This document shows, in pieces, positions 34,368 to 46,600 of a DNA stretch of 64,000 nucleotides. The translations under genes were made by a program, and so were the position numbers. The notes beneath the pieces were generated by a model, which was not told the origin of the DNA, did not search any database, and saw nothing but the letters and a program-made list of their open reading frames with translations. The first letter of the stretch is position 1. The number at the start of each line of letters is the position of its first letter. The DNA comes from Sabellastarte sp. h YS-2021 (lineage: Eukaryota; Annelida; Polychaeta; Sabellida; Sabellidae). The stretch is taken from the NCBI GenBank assembly GCA_964017235.1, contig OZ024929.1:161371609-161435608 (forward strand). The letters are read 5' to 3'.

Positions 34368-37300
34368 TTAAGAAGAGTGCTGTGGAAGCTGAAGAATCTC
34401 ATAGTCTCAAAGTGTCTCTGAATTAATTAATGTAGCTGTAAGTTCAAGGTCAAAAACATGTTATTGGTGAATTATATATTTGATAATTGAAAAGATAATC
34501 AGATTCACTGTATTCAGTGAAGGCGATGTTTACCCCACAGCTTTTAAGGGCTATGCAGGTGTGGTTTTAATCCATGGTGTCTGGGTGGGTGGGTGGGTGG
34601 CGGGAAAAAGCTTGTCCGCTCTGTATCTGAGAAACTGTGAGGTGTACGATGCTGATACTTGGTAGGGACATTGGTGGGGGGTGTAGGTGTGCAACATCAT
34701 GGTGTGACTTTGATTTGACCTTGGTGTAGTGATTTTTACCTTTAAAATCTTGTCTGAGTTATATCTCAGAAACCGTAAGGTGTAGGAAGTTGGTACTTGG
34801 TAGGTACATTAGTTAATTGTGGTAGGTGTGTAACATCATGATGTAGCCATGACTTAACCTTTGACCTTGTTATAGTGACCTTGACCTTTGGAATCTTGGG
34901 CTATACCTCAGAAACCGTAAGGTGCAAGAAGATGATACTAGGTAGGGACATCGGTTAGCTGCTGTAGGTGTGCAACATCATGTCATACTGGTGTCTGAAA
35001 AGCCATTGATCTTTGTACTGTGTCACTTCTTCTATATGTTATGGTGTTGAAAATTATTTCTCCTGGCTGTGGGGTACAGTCATCTCCGATGCTATTTTAA
35101 TCATGTTTTAGTTCAATTTTAACAGTTTTGTTGTACATGTATTTATCTATTTATTTTGTTTTTGTTATATATGGATATTATCTTGCCTTTGAGCAAAGGT
35201 CAAGTATTACCCATTGAAATATTTGTAGAAATTTATTTCAGAGTATGTTGTTGGGCCCCTGAATTCTCATATGTCTGCATAAAACATAACTTCATGAGAA
35301 GCAACTTTTATGCTGGTGGTATGCTGTGATGTTTACCATTAAGTGCGTGTCACAGGCTATAAATTGTAAAAATAGAAGTTTGATCCTACTGAGATACTGG
35401 AACATTATATTTTGTTTTAGTGTTTTGAAATCTCACACAAATTGCAGTAGGAAACAGTTTGGTGCTTTGTTTCTATCTTGGACATCATTTTTATAAAGTT
35501 GTCCCTTGTTACCTGTTGTCGCAAAAACAGACTTGTATCTTTATAATTTACCTACAGTCAGTCTGAAGAACTAGTGTTAATGTATGCCTCCAGTTTAGAG
35601 GATTGTAATTGAACATAAAAAGACACTATAGTTTGTTTTTAATACTGTTTAGTTCTCCACAAAGTGTGTGTTATGTTTAACCTAATTGCACTATTGTATC
35701 AGTAACCACATTAATGAATTTATATTTTACAACAATAAAGTAATACATAACCTGATACTTTTTCACAGCAAACTATTGTTCCACTATAATCAGGGCCCAT
35801 TTGCACAAAGCTTCCTTCATTAATGAGCTCCTTTTCTTCAAGGAAGGTGTACATAGAACTTTTTGGAAGGCCACATTTAAAGTCTGTTTCACAAAGATTT
35901 CTTTACCCCATTTGGCAGAGTGTTTCTTAGAACCTTAGAAGGTGAAATGCCTCCTTTTCTTGTAAGAAATTTGTAACACTAGTTACACACCCAAAAATTG
36001 TTCTAAGTAATTTTTAGCCTTGATTTGGCATTTGACCTTGTTGTAGTGGCCTTGAGTTTGAAAATCTTGTCTGGGCTATATCTTAGAAACAGTAAGGTGT
36101 AGGAAGTTGATACTTGGTAGAGACATTAGTTAGGGGATGGAGATGTGCAATGTTATGGTGTGACCTTGATTTGACCTTGCTGTAGTGACTTTGACCTATA
36201 AAATTGTCTGGGCGGGTTATATCTTGGAAACCGTAAGGTGTAGGAAGTTGATACTTGGTAGGGACATTGGTTAGGGGTTGTAGGTGTGCAATGTCATGGT
36301 GTAACCTTGATTTGACCTTTGGCATTGCCATAGTGACCTTGACTTATAAAATCTTGTCTGGGCTATATCTTGGAAACCGTAAGGTGCAGGAAGTTGATAC
36401 TTGGTAGGGACATTGGTTAGGGCAACATCATGCAACATCATGGTTAGGGCAACATCATGCAACATCATGCAAAAATACGAGATAAAACTTTATATTTTCT
36501 TCAGATTTAAGGTTTGTTTCCAATATTTTAAGCACTCTTGCCCTTGTACATGAGATCACGGCTGCCAGTGTCAATTATCGCCCATTGCCACTGGACTCGA
36601 GAGTTGATTTTTTATCTGTAATAATAGCCCCCCTTTTGAAAAATGCATCGACCCCGGGGCCATTATATGAATGAATGGTAGTTTGTTTATAAAAATTATA
36701 CTTTCATTAGCTTCTGGTTATATACAACTCTTTGTACAAGTTATAACTTCTACAAAATTTGAGCATAATTTTGTACAAGCTATAACTTTTACAAAATCTC
36801 AACTTGTACACCACATATATTCTGCATATCCATGGCTGTTATTGAATGTGACCAAGTAATTGAATGTATACAGTCAATGGCTAACCACATTCAAGATATA
36901 TGGTTGGCAAAGGACCGTTTATACATTGTACTGCTTAATTTACTAATGTGTTACCAAAGTAATATTTCTAGTGTTTTAACTTGTGGCCTTAACATTCACT
37001 TTCCATGGTTCCACTCAATACCAAATATAGTTAAACAAGACAGAGAACTAGCCAGAACAGAAGCACCCCCTCACTAAGAGAAACAATGAGCACCTGTTAC
37101 TTCCTCCCTTTGTTATGTGTGATATAGCTACACACTAGAATAACACTTTTGAACATTCCTTTGTAGCTGTAGGGAAGCTTACCTGGTTTTTAGGAATCCT
37201 AAATTATTCAATTCAGGAACTGATATTGCAAACATCACTTTATAATTTATTAACTAAGTCTAGGCAAAACTATTCCATACATTCAGGATTATGCCCATTA

Positions 37301-38931
37301 GTCATAATAATTTCTGGCATTTTTTTATTTCCAAATTATATTCTCCCCTACCTATGGATCACCAGCATAGGGGATGGGCTCACCCAAATCCAACAATGCC
37401 TCTGACCTCGCCTCAGGTAAAAGAGCTTTAACTTTTTTATTCTGAAGGCTTATATTTTTCCACAGGTAACATCTCCTCACTCTGATTAACAGGGATTATG
37501 AAATATAGAATTTGAAATAATTAACTATAATTTGACTATAATTTTGAGTTATCTGGAGTACCAAAGTTTTCAATGTTACAACTCTGATAAGAAATGGATA
37601 GGAAAATTTAACTGTGTATAAAAGTTGGAAGTTGTTGCATACAACTAAGATAAAATAAAATAATAATATATTCTTACAGTCTCTTAAAGAAGATGCTGTT
37701 TTTCTTGGATACTGATAGTGGCTGACTGGGTTTTCATAGTGACGAGGTGGAAATAGGAATCGGGAAGATTAGGAGCCTCCAGAGGAGTGTGATAGATCAT
37801 GCCAGGTCTTTAATAGGGGATGAACTAATTTTGGAGCAAAGATTCAGTGTTAGTTTTATATTTTGCAGTAACTCCAGAAACCTTTCTGTAACTGTACTCC
37901 CATATATTTTGAATTGCCTGCACAGGAGGTAGAGCCAGATTTTTTTTCAAACTACCGGTATAGAAGTTTTTTTTTTTGTTTTTTTTTTTTTTTTGATAAG
38001 GCAGAGGGTCAAAGGGCGAAGTTGGGGTTTTATTTTCCATTCAACAGTCATTGTCATATTGGGACAGGTCTTCAGCTTTGTCACTTTTCATAGTCAAACC
38101 TACACAGAGGTGACAACCTGTGATTAGATGCAAAAAGTGCTAACCCATAAGCTTAAAAATTAAGCCATAACAGATGTAATAGAAAATGTATTTCTAGATA
38201 TTGTCAGACGAATCACAAATTAAGATGCCAAAACAGTCCAATGGGATTGTGTTAAAAGCAATCCCCGTTGAGGAAACTACAAAAAAAAAACACAAAAAAA
38301 ACACACTGTAGCATGATTTATTTTATATTTGTAACCACTTGTGACAGACTAAATTTTCTGTTTACATATCATTGATTTTCTTTTGCAGACCAGAAAAACA
38401 TGTCCTTTAGATTCTTGACTGTATAACACTATCAGCATCTTACTACTATCTTTTACATACATTTTACAAGAAATAAAACATAACCAAATAGCCTACTATA
38501 TGAAAACAAACTATAACTACAATCAGACATGAAATCTTCTGCCAAAGTTCACACTGCAAACAGTGCCAACTGAAACGAGCTTCCAGTCTTATCAGTTCTT
38601 GCTGTTTTCATACTGTGGAGTGATAACTTCATATAGAACAGAACTCCTGAAAAAAATAGTCATCGTGTAATCAATCAACAAATTAATATCCCCTATTTCC
38701 TCAACTAATGAAACCGTCTTTATTGACCTGTAAATATTAGTGTTAAGTCCATTTTTAAATTTAATCCCAAGATTGTAAACCTGGTATATATTTTTGACAT
38801 CACTTTTAATATTATATTCTAAATACCTTCTAAATATGTTGAATATTCTAAACATTTATTGCATTTGTGATAGAAGCATTAAAATGGCAGTAATGAAGCA
38901 GATGAATATCGTATTTTGTTTCTTTTTAGAC
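34368..38931. other. Gene-poor stretch with dispersed repeats
   Basis: Units of the 'cttggtagggacattggtt' repeat lie at 34.52-34.99 and 36.0-36.43 kb, the latter ending in short 'gcaacatcat' direct repeats to 36.47 kb. A poly-T tract is at about 37.96-38.00 kb. A weak exon-like open segment is at 37740-37850. Nothing else is supported. Confidence 0.5.
37740..37850 (+). other. Exon-like open segment, weak
   Basis: After a possible acceptor 'gggttttcatag' one frame reads DEVEIGIGKIRSLQRSVIDH and continues ARSLIGDELILEQRFS to a possible donor near 37850 (gttagt). The composition looks protein-like, but there is no family I recognise and no partner exon. Confidence 0.2.
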
Positions 38932-39520
38932 CAGGGGCCGATTTCACAAAGGGACTTAAGTCCAGATTTAGACTTAAATTTAAGACTTTGGTCTTAAATT
39001 TTGTCAAAAGAATGTTAAGTCTGTGGTCTTAGACTTAGCGGATTGCACAAAGCAGCTAAGTCCATGAAATTGCTAAGTCAGTGGACTTAACTTTAAGTCT
39101 GGGAGGTAGTAGGCTTACATTTTGTAAAGAGGACTTAAATATGGCCGCCATAAACTTTTCTCCACTTCAAAATTTGAAATGGCTGTAAATAAAGTATAAT
39201 TACACAGAACATCTCACTGAAGTAGTCTTTGGGAAGTTTATATGTGGCAACAAGGTTTTACATTTCAAAACAGCCCTTATCCTTCGATAAAATACATCAA
39301 ATGAAGGATATATGGCACCAATATTATATTTTGAATAGAAAAACGGTCCCATAACACAGAAAACCACTGTGGTTATTTGATAAGCTTGTACTTAGCTAAG
39401 TCACCTTTGTGAAATCCATTTTAAGTCCCAGACCTAGCTAAGACCAAAGTCTTAGATTTAAGTCCCTGACTTAGCCAATAAAGGGACTTAGTTTAAGTCC
39501 TTTAGTGAAATCGGCCCCAG
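38932..39520 (+). mobile_element. MITE with CAGGGGCCGA ends, copy 1
   Basis: The ends are inverted repeats rich in 'ggacttaa / ttaagtcc'. Left is CAGGGGCCGATTTCACAAAG; right ends 'tagtgaaatcggccccag'. The interior includes 'atggccgccataaacttttc'. A second copy in the opposite orientation at 61289-61868 has the same end bases, which defines the boundaries. No clear target duplication. Confidence 0.8.
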
Positions 39521-39590
39521 TGTCATACCCAGTTTTCAAAAGAGGGACTGATCCTGGTTGTGATGCTTTCTATGACAGATCAGTAACATA

Positions 39591-40391
39591 CCCAGTAAAC
39601 ATTTTGGGGTTTTGCAAATGTCTGTTAGGAAACATTTAGCTAAGGTTAAAAAAAGATGGATATGAAAACCATTTGCAACAGAATGTTTTTAAAACGTTTT
39701 AAATATACCATTTATTAAACATTTAACGATAAATGTTAGAAAAACATTATAAATGAACATAATAATGTCTGAATAATAATGGGGTCAGAGGTCAAATTCA
39801 ATATCTTTGTATGATTGCTCACTATTGAAAATGTTTTTATGTCTAAAATTGTAAGATAGTGGCTTAGAAATTGTGCCCCCATTCAATTCTTACTTTTAGG
39901 AATTGCATGTGGGGCAATTTTTGACAAAGTCCTCTAAAATCCCCTATTATTGCTCACCGCCATCTTTGTTTGGATATGTTTAAAGGTGAAGGTTTAAAAA
40001 TATAGGTTTAAAAAACGTTTTTGATAGAATGTTTTTAAAACATTTGACAAGCAATGTTGTTTAAACATTTTATGTGTACTGTTTATCAAACATTTCATGA
40101 TGAATGTTTAAAAAACATTTCCAGCAAAACCTTCATTTCTTCAGCTATTTTATAAATGTTTTAAAAACATTTCAAGTCAAACCTAGCTTCTTGAGTTATT
40201 TTATAAATGTTTAATAGACGTTTTCAGTAAAAACGTTTGTCTAGAGAATGTTTAGAAAACGTTTTTTAAACATTGCAATGTAAACGTTTACTTGGAAACG
40301 TTTAGAAAACCATAAAATGGGGTTTAATTAGGTTATAAAAACGTTTTGTAAATGTTTAAACCATTTAAAAACGTTTCTGATGTTTACTGGG
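39591..40391. mobile_element. MITE with CCCAGTAAAC ends
   Basis: CCCAGTAAACAT at the left is matched by ATGTTTACTGGG at the right; both flanks are ATA-like (acata / atatg). The interior is made of many 'aaacattt' and 'aaacgttt' motifs in both orientations. A 30 bp internal segment (39937-39966) is repeated inverted in the MITE at 41837-42344. The element begins 136 bp beyond the stop codon of the transporter gene, so it may contribute to its 3' untranslated region. Confidence 0.75.
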
Positions 40392-40527
40392 ATATGACGT
40401 CACAACTCCAAATATAATTGTAAATATTGCATCCAATATAAGACGTACTACCATGTTTATATTATGCTGTGTGACTGTCCATAAAGTTCTACAATTGATA
40501 AATATTGCTGTTTCATATTGCTGTTAA

Positions 40528-40652
40528 TTACCTGAGATTATCTGCTTTCTTGTTCTCTCTGGCTCTCTTGGTGCATGTATTGGTATTTACAGCACAGCCC
40601 CTGTAACATCCACACAGTAAGCTGGACTGTGTACCTGTGATCTTCTGTCTCC
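40528..40652 (-). CDS. Transporter exon 15, cytosolic tail
   Basis: 125 bp, two bases completing Gly, then RQKITGTQSSLLCGCYRGCA and on to NKKADNLR and TAA. The G-R-Q-K start parallels the G-R-K-Q that follows the last helix in SLC5A8, which supports the join. The tail is short and lacks a terminal PDZ-binding motif. Confidence 0.7.
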
Positions 40653-43600
40653 CTGAAACATAGTAGTAATGTTGATATACACAGTCTGAGTAGAAATACA
40701 ATAAAGATTCCATATACTGTGGGTGTTCCACCACACGACTAAGGCTCCCGATTAAGGGTTTTTGAGGGTCGGTTTCAAAAATTTACTTAGTCCCAGGTGT
40801 CCTGTAAGGGTCGGTTGTGGTCGGTTGGGGCCGTGAGAAATATCAAACATGTTTGATATTTCTCCCGACCCCAACCGATTATTTTTTCCCGCCATAAATG
40901 TCCAGTCCCAGGCTTCCCCAGGCCTCCTCAGACCAAATTTACACTGTCCTATGTTGTCCCAGGCCGCCTGCGACCCTTAGTCGCCGACCCTTAGTCCCCG
41001 ACCCTTAGTCTCAGGCCTCCTGCGACCCTTAGTCCCATTGCAAAACAAGAATCGGCTATCTCGGTCTGGGGACGCCTAAGGACACCTTGTGGGGTCGGGA
41101 CTTAATCGTGGGTTAGTCGGGGCTTAGTCCCAGGAGGCCTGAGGCGTCCTGGGACCCAGTCGGTTTGTCTACGACAGGATCATGGTTCAAACCGACCAGA
41201 AAAATGGCTTAGTCGGTTCTTAGTCCCAGACCAGTTAGGGACTGTCTGGGGCCGCCTGAGGCGTCCTGAGGCTTCCTGAGGACGATCTGCACTTAATCCC
41301 AGACTTTGAAACCGATCCAGTTTTCCCGCCCATTTTTGCTTTTGTTTCACCGACTGTCCACGATTAAGGGTCGCCGACAGGATCAGGGCTTAATCCTTTG
41401 GTGAAACAAGGGCTTACAGAAAAATATATATCACGAATGAAAATGACTATTATATGAATGTGCAGCAAAAGTATAAAATAATCTTTAGGAGTCATAATTA
41501 CTTTTGTGTATGCCAAATGATGGATGCTTTATTTTTATTATCTAATATCATCCATTTCATAGGAATATTAAGTAAAAATAAGTGATTATTAAACATAAAA
41601 TGTAATAAATGCTGTGATATATACAGGGGCAGTAGTGAATCTAAAAATGACAATATTTAAATTGATATTCCTCGGCACTTTTCACGTGAATTTTAATGAA
41701 AACAAATCTGAGACAAAGCTAGCTCTGTTGTAATATCTTCTAATGATGTATAAAACATATTTGTAGGTTAAATTTACATATATAAACGAAAAATCTGCAC
41801 TTTTTGACGAATTTTAATGCTAATTATGCACGGTAACCCAGATAGCATTCCGCCGTCGGACCGACGTTGGCTATTGGTCGCATGGTCGGCAGATTTTGCC
41901 GACGTTGGGCTGACGTTGACTTGCCAACCAACACTCTGGTTAGATGTCTATATTTTGCCAACGTTGGGCCAACGGCGGATTTTTATTCAAGATGGCGGTG
42001 AGCAATAATAGGGGATTTGGGGTAACTTAGAAAAAAATATTTATTATGGTATGTCTAAAAATCATATTTCAGTGAGCCCACAAATTTTAACTAACCATTT
42101 AACAATTTTACACATAAAAATAATATTCTCATTAAAAATTCACACTACAAAAGTTATCAATGAACATCATCTGATTGGCTGATGCTATACATAGAATATA
42201 ATTTTCACCGGTGGCTTGCCGACGTTGGGCCAACGTTGGCCCGACGGTCAAAAAGCCGTTGGCCCAATGTCGGCAGCCAACGTCGGACCGACGGATGTGC
42301 CGACGTTGGGCCAACGTCGGTCCGACGGTGGAATGCTATCTGGGAAATAGCATCATCTGTGAATACAGACAAATGTGTTCCGGTCTAAAGTTACCCTTTT
42401 TAATACAAACAGTGCGCGGGATAATAAATAGATATATATGCAACCCTGAAAGGGCCTCTTTATTTTTCTCCTAACCTCATTTTTGGTTATATGTTAACTC
42501 CCATCATGCTGGAAAGGACTGCAACCTCATTTTTGGTTATATGTTAACTCCCATCATGCTGGAAAGGACTGCAAATAAGTGCTACTGAAGTCACAAGTCG
42601 GTTTCATGATAGGACAAGACTGGAAGTGATAGTCCGTTTCCAGGTGGGCGGAGCCATGGTTTTGAACAAGAGTCGGTGAAATATCGAAAACGCTTGATTT
42701 TTTGCCGACTCACTACGACAAGTCAGGAAAATATGACCGACTCTGTAAATATTGCTCCCGGCTTCGAAAAATTCTCCATTACCGACAAGACGGCTCCAGT
42801 GGAACACCCCCATAAAAGACATACCTGTTATCAGACTGACAATGCTTGCAACTATGCACATAATGAACACTCCAAAACTTCTGTACCACACATAAGAAAT
42901 GGAGTAGAACCAAGAGAGGATGCCAGACCTAACATAAATTCAAGTTATTAAAACAGAGTGTTATCATATCTTCATAAAACTTTATTAAAATAATTATGTG
43001 TTTATAATAAAAAAGGGTATAGAGGCTTATAGGTATATAATTGATATATTTGAGTTTAAATACAGTTTCATCAAACTGTATGATTTAATATTGTGACAAA
43101 TAAACTGTGATTTTATTATTGTCTCGATAAAACACACAACCTTTAGGTATTTCCAGCACATAGCTTATCCTACATTCTTTGTTTTCTGTGATCATTCTTT
43201 AAATATAATTAGGTAAGAAGGAAAATAAATTGTTTTGTTAGTAGTTAAATCATACTATACAAGGTCAAATTAAATAATAATAATAAGAAGAAGAACTGAG
43301 ATTAACCCCCATGTTCTGCTTAACATTTATTTTATTATATAACATTTATTTTAGTATATATATACAGATGTCCTGATGAAAAGTTTGATAAAAGTGAAGA
43401 ACGTACCTTTCACTGTCTGAATCCAGTGGTATTTGAGTGTGGTTACTGAACACATATGGTGAGGTTTGCATAGCAATTAAGCCTGAATGGTCAGTGGTGA
43501 GAGTTTCAGTGATGTTGATATCACCCAATGTGCAGTTACTGGAGACCATTGGCAGCCTGCTGGCCTCAAAGGACCCTGTCAGGAACTGACCTACTCCAAT

Positions 43601-46600
43601 CCAGAATATCACAGAAAACCCTGCAAGTGCTCCAGTCAAAACCCCCTGGCATTTAAAATTATAAACAATAACAATCATAATTGTGCATCAAAAAAGGCGA
43701 ATGCACAAAGGTTTAATCAGTATTAATAATGGTAAGAAGTTTCCTTACAAATTAAGAGGGGATGGGGTTTATACTGTGAATACATGGTGCTGAAAGTAAT
43801 TTGGTTACACTGAAATTATTGTAATTAAAAATAGTCTGGGTGCCTGCTCTAGATAGAACAAAGACTATTGCTAAATTTATTAGAGAATCTTCTCATTTTA
43901 AAAGGAGCCTATTCTAGAAGGTGGGAACATAACATAATAAGCCTGGCAAACAAAGTATAACAGAATCTTTGAAATTTAAAATACCCAAAAATTAAAGCAG
44001 TGACTTGAGCACATGATTTAATGATGTCTATTTGAAAAAAATAATCGTCTTTATCTCACCTTGTTGTTAATCCATGGACATAAGACTCCAAGAAAGAACA
44101 TTCCATACATAGGGACAAGCATGATGCCAGCTATTGCATAGCTTATCTAAAACAAAATATGCCATCTGACATACGTTGTTCTTCACAGAGGTATTAAAAA
44201 TGGGGTTTAATATCTGTTTTAATAGACAAAGTCATATCATGAGAAACCCCTGGTATATCTTGCACATTGACAAGAGCTGCATCAAACTCAGAGTCCGAGG
44301 GGAAGGTTAAGTCATTAAAGGCCAAACTTGTTGATAACTCGGTCACTCAAACCACTCCCGACTTGGTTTTTTAAAGGATGGATATGTTTTGAGGCTCATG
44401 TACTTGAGCTCACAATACATTGATACCCTACGAATTAACTGTTTATTAAATATTAATTTGACCAAATATTTTCAAATAATGTCATCTTCTTTGTTGTAAT
44501 ATATTAATCAAATTTTAAAAAATCAAATAATTAGTATAACAAAGCCATAACAGTATTTTAATTATATGTTTTATTAGATCAAAATACAAATGTTTAACAG
44601 ACCATTGATGTTTAACTGAAAATATATCTTACCTGAATCAGTGTCCCCCCTAGGAAAGAAATGAGAAAACAGAATATGGTGGCGATACAGCCCATCACGA
44701 CAACTGTAAGGAAAAGAAACAGGAGAATTATGTGGGCTGTACATTTCACCAGATGAATGAGGACATTCTTACACCTGCTGGTTCAAGGAGAGACAAATGT
44801 AGAATCATGTGGTATATTTGTACTATACTGTGATGTCACAATTCAATACAGCTGAAAATAGTTCTAAAATGAATGAGGGCATTTTTAGACTTGCTGGTTC
44901 AAGGAGGGACAAATGTAGTGCATCATGTAGTATATTTAAACTATGCTGTGATGAAGGGCATGTTATGATTAGATAAAACAAGGACAAAGCAGCAGTCATT
45001 TACCAGCTAGGTTCAAAATTGCCTCTCTCATCTTTACACCCGGATAGTTTACATAGTTTGAAGCATTCCTAATGACCATTTAAAGTTGCCATTATAAAAC
45101 AGTTTTTTTTTCATACTGAGGGCTTCCAATAAGGGTTGAGGAGCCACACATTCATCAGACAAAATGTGACTCATATTGTGGTGAAAATGGAATGAAAATA
45201 AATATAATTAATCGACTAATAATATACTAATTATTTAAACATGAAACACTGCAGATTCTGCTTTCAAGTTTTCAATTGGTCACCACACGGTGAAATTTTG
45301 TAAATTTCAAAAATAACAATAACAACAGCACTTGGAGAGTACAAACCTCTACCAAGGCACGTAATAATAAGTAAATTGAGAAATCCGGATTTTTGTATCC
45401 AGACAGTGATCCGGATAAGATTCAAAATGTAATGGGATCTAAGTTGGACCAAGTCAAATCTGATTATTTTTTTCATGAAATTCCAACCAATGGTATTTGT
45501 GGAATCATGCTGACAAACTAACAGTCGTGAAGATAATACCTCCCTGGTATAATTATTAGCAATATAACAATATCAACAACCACTCGAATTTAACATTTTA
45601 TAATGTCAACACAAACACTTGCCTACTATTTTAGATATGACTGCAGCTTTTGAAGGTGAAACAGATGGAAGTCTTGGCTTTAGTAGATCATCCCAAATGT
45701 TTGCTGCAGAAGAATTAAGAGCTGAAGACACTGAGCTGAAACATACATTACACAGGCATATGAAAGTTTTTGAAAGTTCATATTGAATAAAAAAAAAATA
45801 ATAGGAAAACAATTGCAATGTATGGTGGAAATATAAAAAGCTTTTATAAAGATTATAAAATTTCGAATTATTATAAATTATCATAAATAATATTTGGTAC
45901 GGGCGTTTTCATTTTTCCAACACTCGATCCAACCTTGGTAATTGTGGGAAACTCTGTTATTGGTAATCTTTAAGAGAGCACAATCTTTACCAAATGCGCT
46001 ACTATCGATCATCTCTATAATTACCTGGAAAGACCTGCATAATGTGTTCACATATATGTTAATAGAGATGATGATACACCAAAATATATCATAAAGGAGC
46101 CTTACCTGAGAGCACCTGCAGAGAGACTGGCCAAAAAGAATCCTGGTATTCCAGGATAATTCAATGTTTCCATTACAAAGTAAGGCACCAACTGCAACAA
46201 ACACCAACATCTTGACAAATGACACAGATTGTCACACAAAGACTCCATACTGGTATTTCAAAAATCTCTGGCTTAACCCATGGGGGACATAAACATTATC
46301 TAATCCAATGAGAAAAGCACCTAACCTCTGTGATAGCAGATTCTAAGGTAGAGAGAATAACAATCACATATCTAAAGTCATGTATTTGTTGAACAGCCTT
46401 GATTCATTGCTTTTAAAAACAATCCATTGGACATTATAAGCTCCTTGTTTTAGATTTATGACTCAACAGGTATTGCATAATTTTTGTCACCTGATTTGGA
46501 TTGTCAATCACTCCTTCGCTGATGGGATCGCAGCCAACAGTGGCATAGTAAGCATATATAGCCAGTCCAGACAACACAGGCAGAACATACATAAAGATGT

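Noticed and set aside
36083-36468. Minus-strand open frames with repeated peptides
   Set aside because: Repeated peptide is the translation of the 'cttggtagggacattgg' tandem units.
42211-42474. Plus-strand open frame of 87 codons
   Set aside because: Translation of the GC-rich arm of a MITE (MCRRWANVGPT-like repeats), not a protein.
46434-46490. Extension of transporter exon 8 (VTKIMQYL...)
   Set aside because: Intron read-through past a GTGACA donor; exon 9 continues the family alignment directly after DNPNQ.
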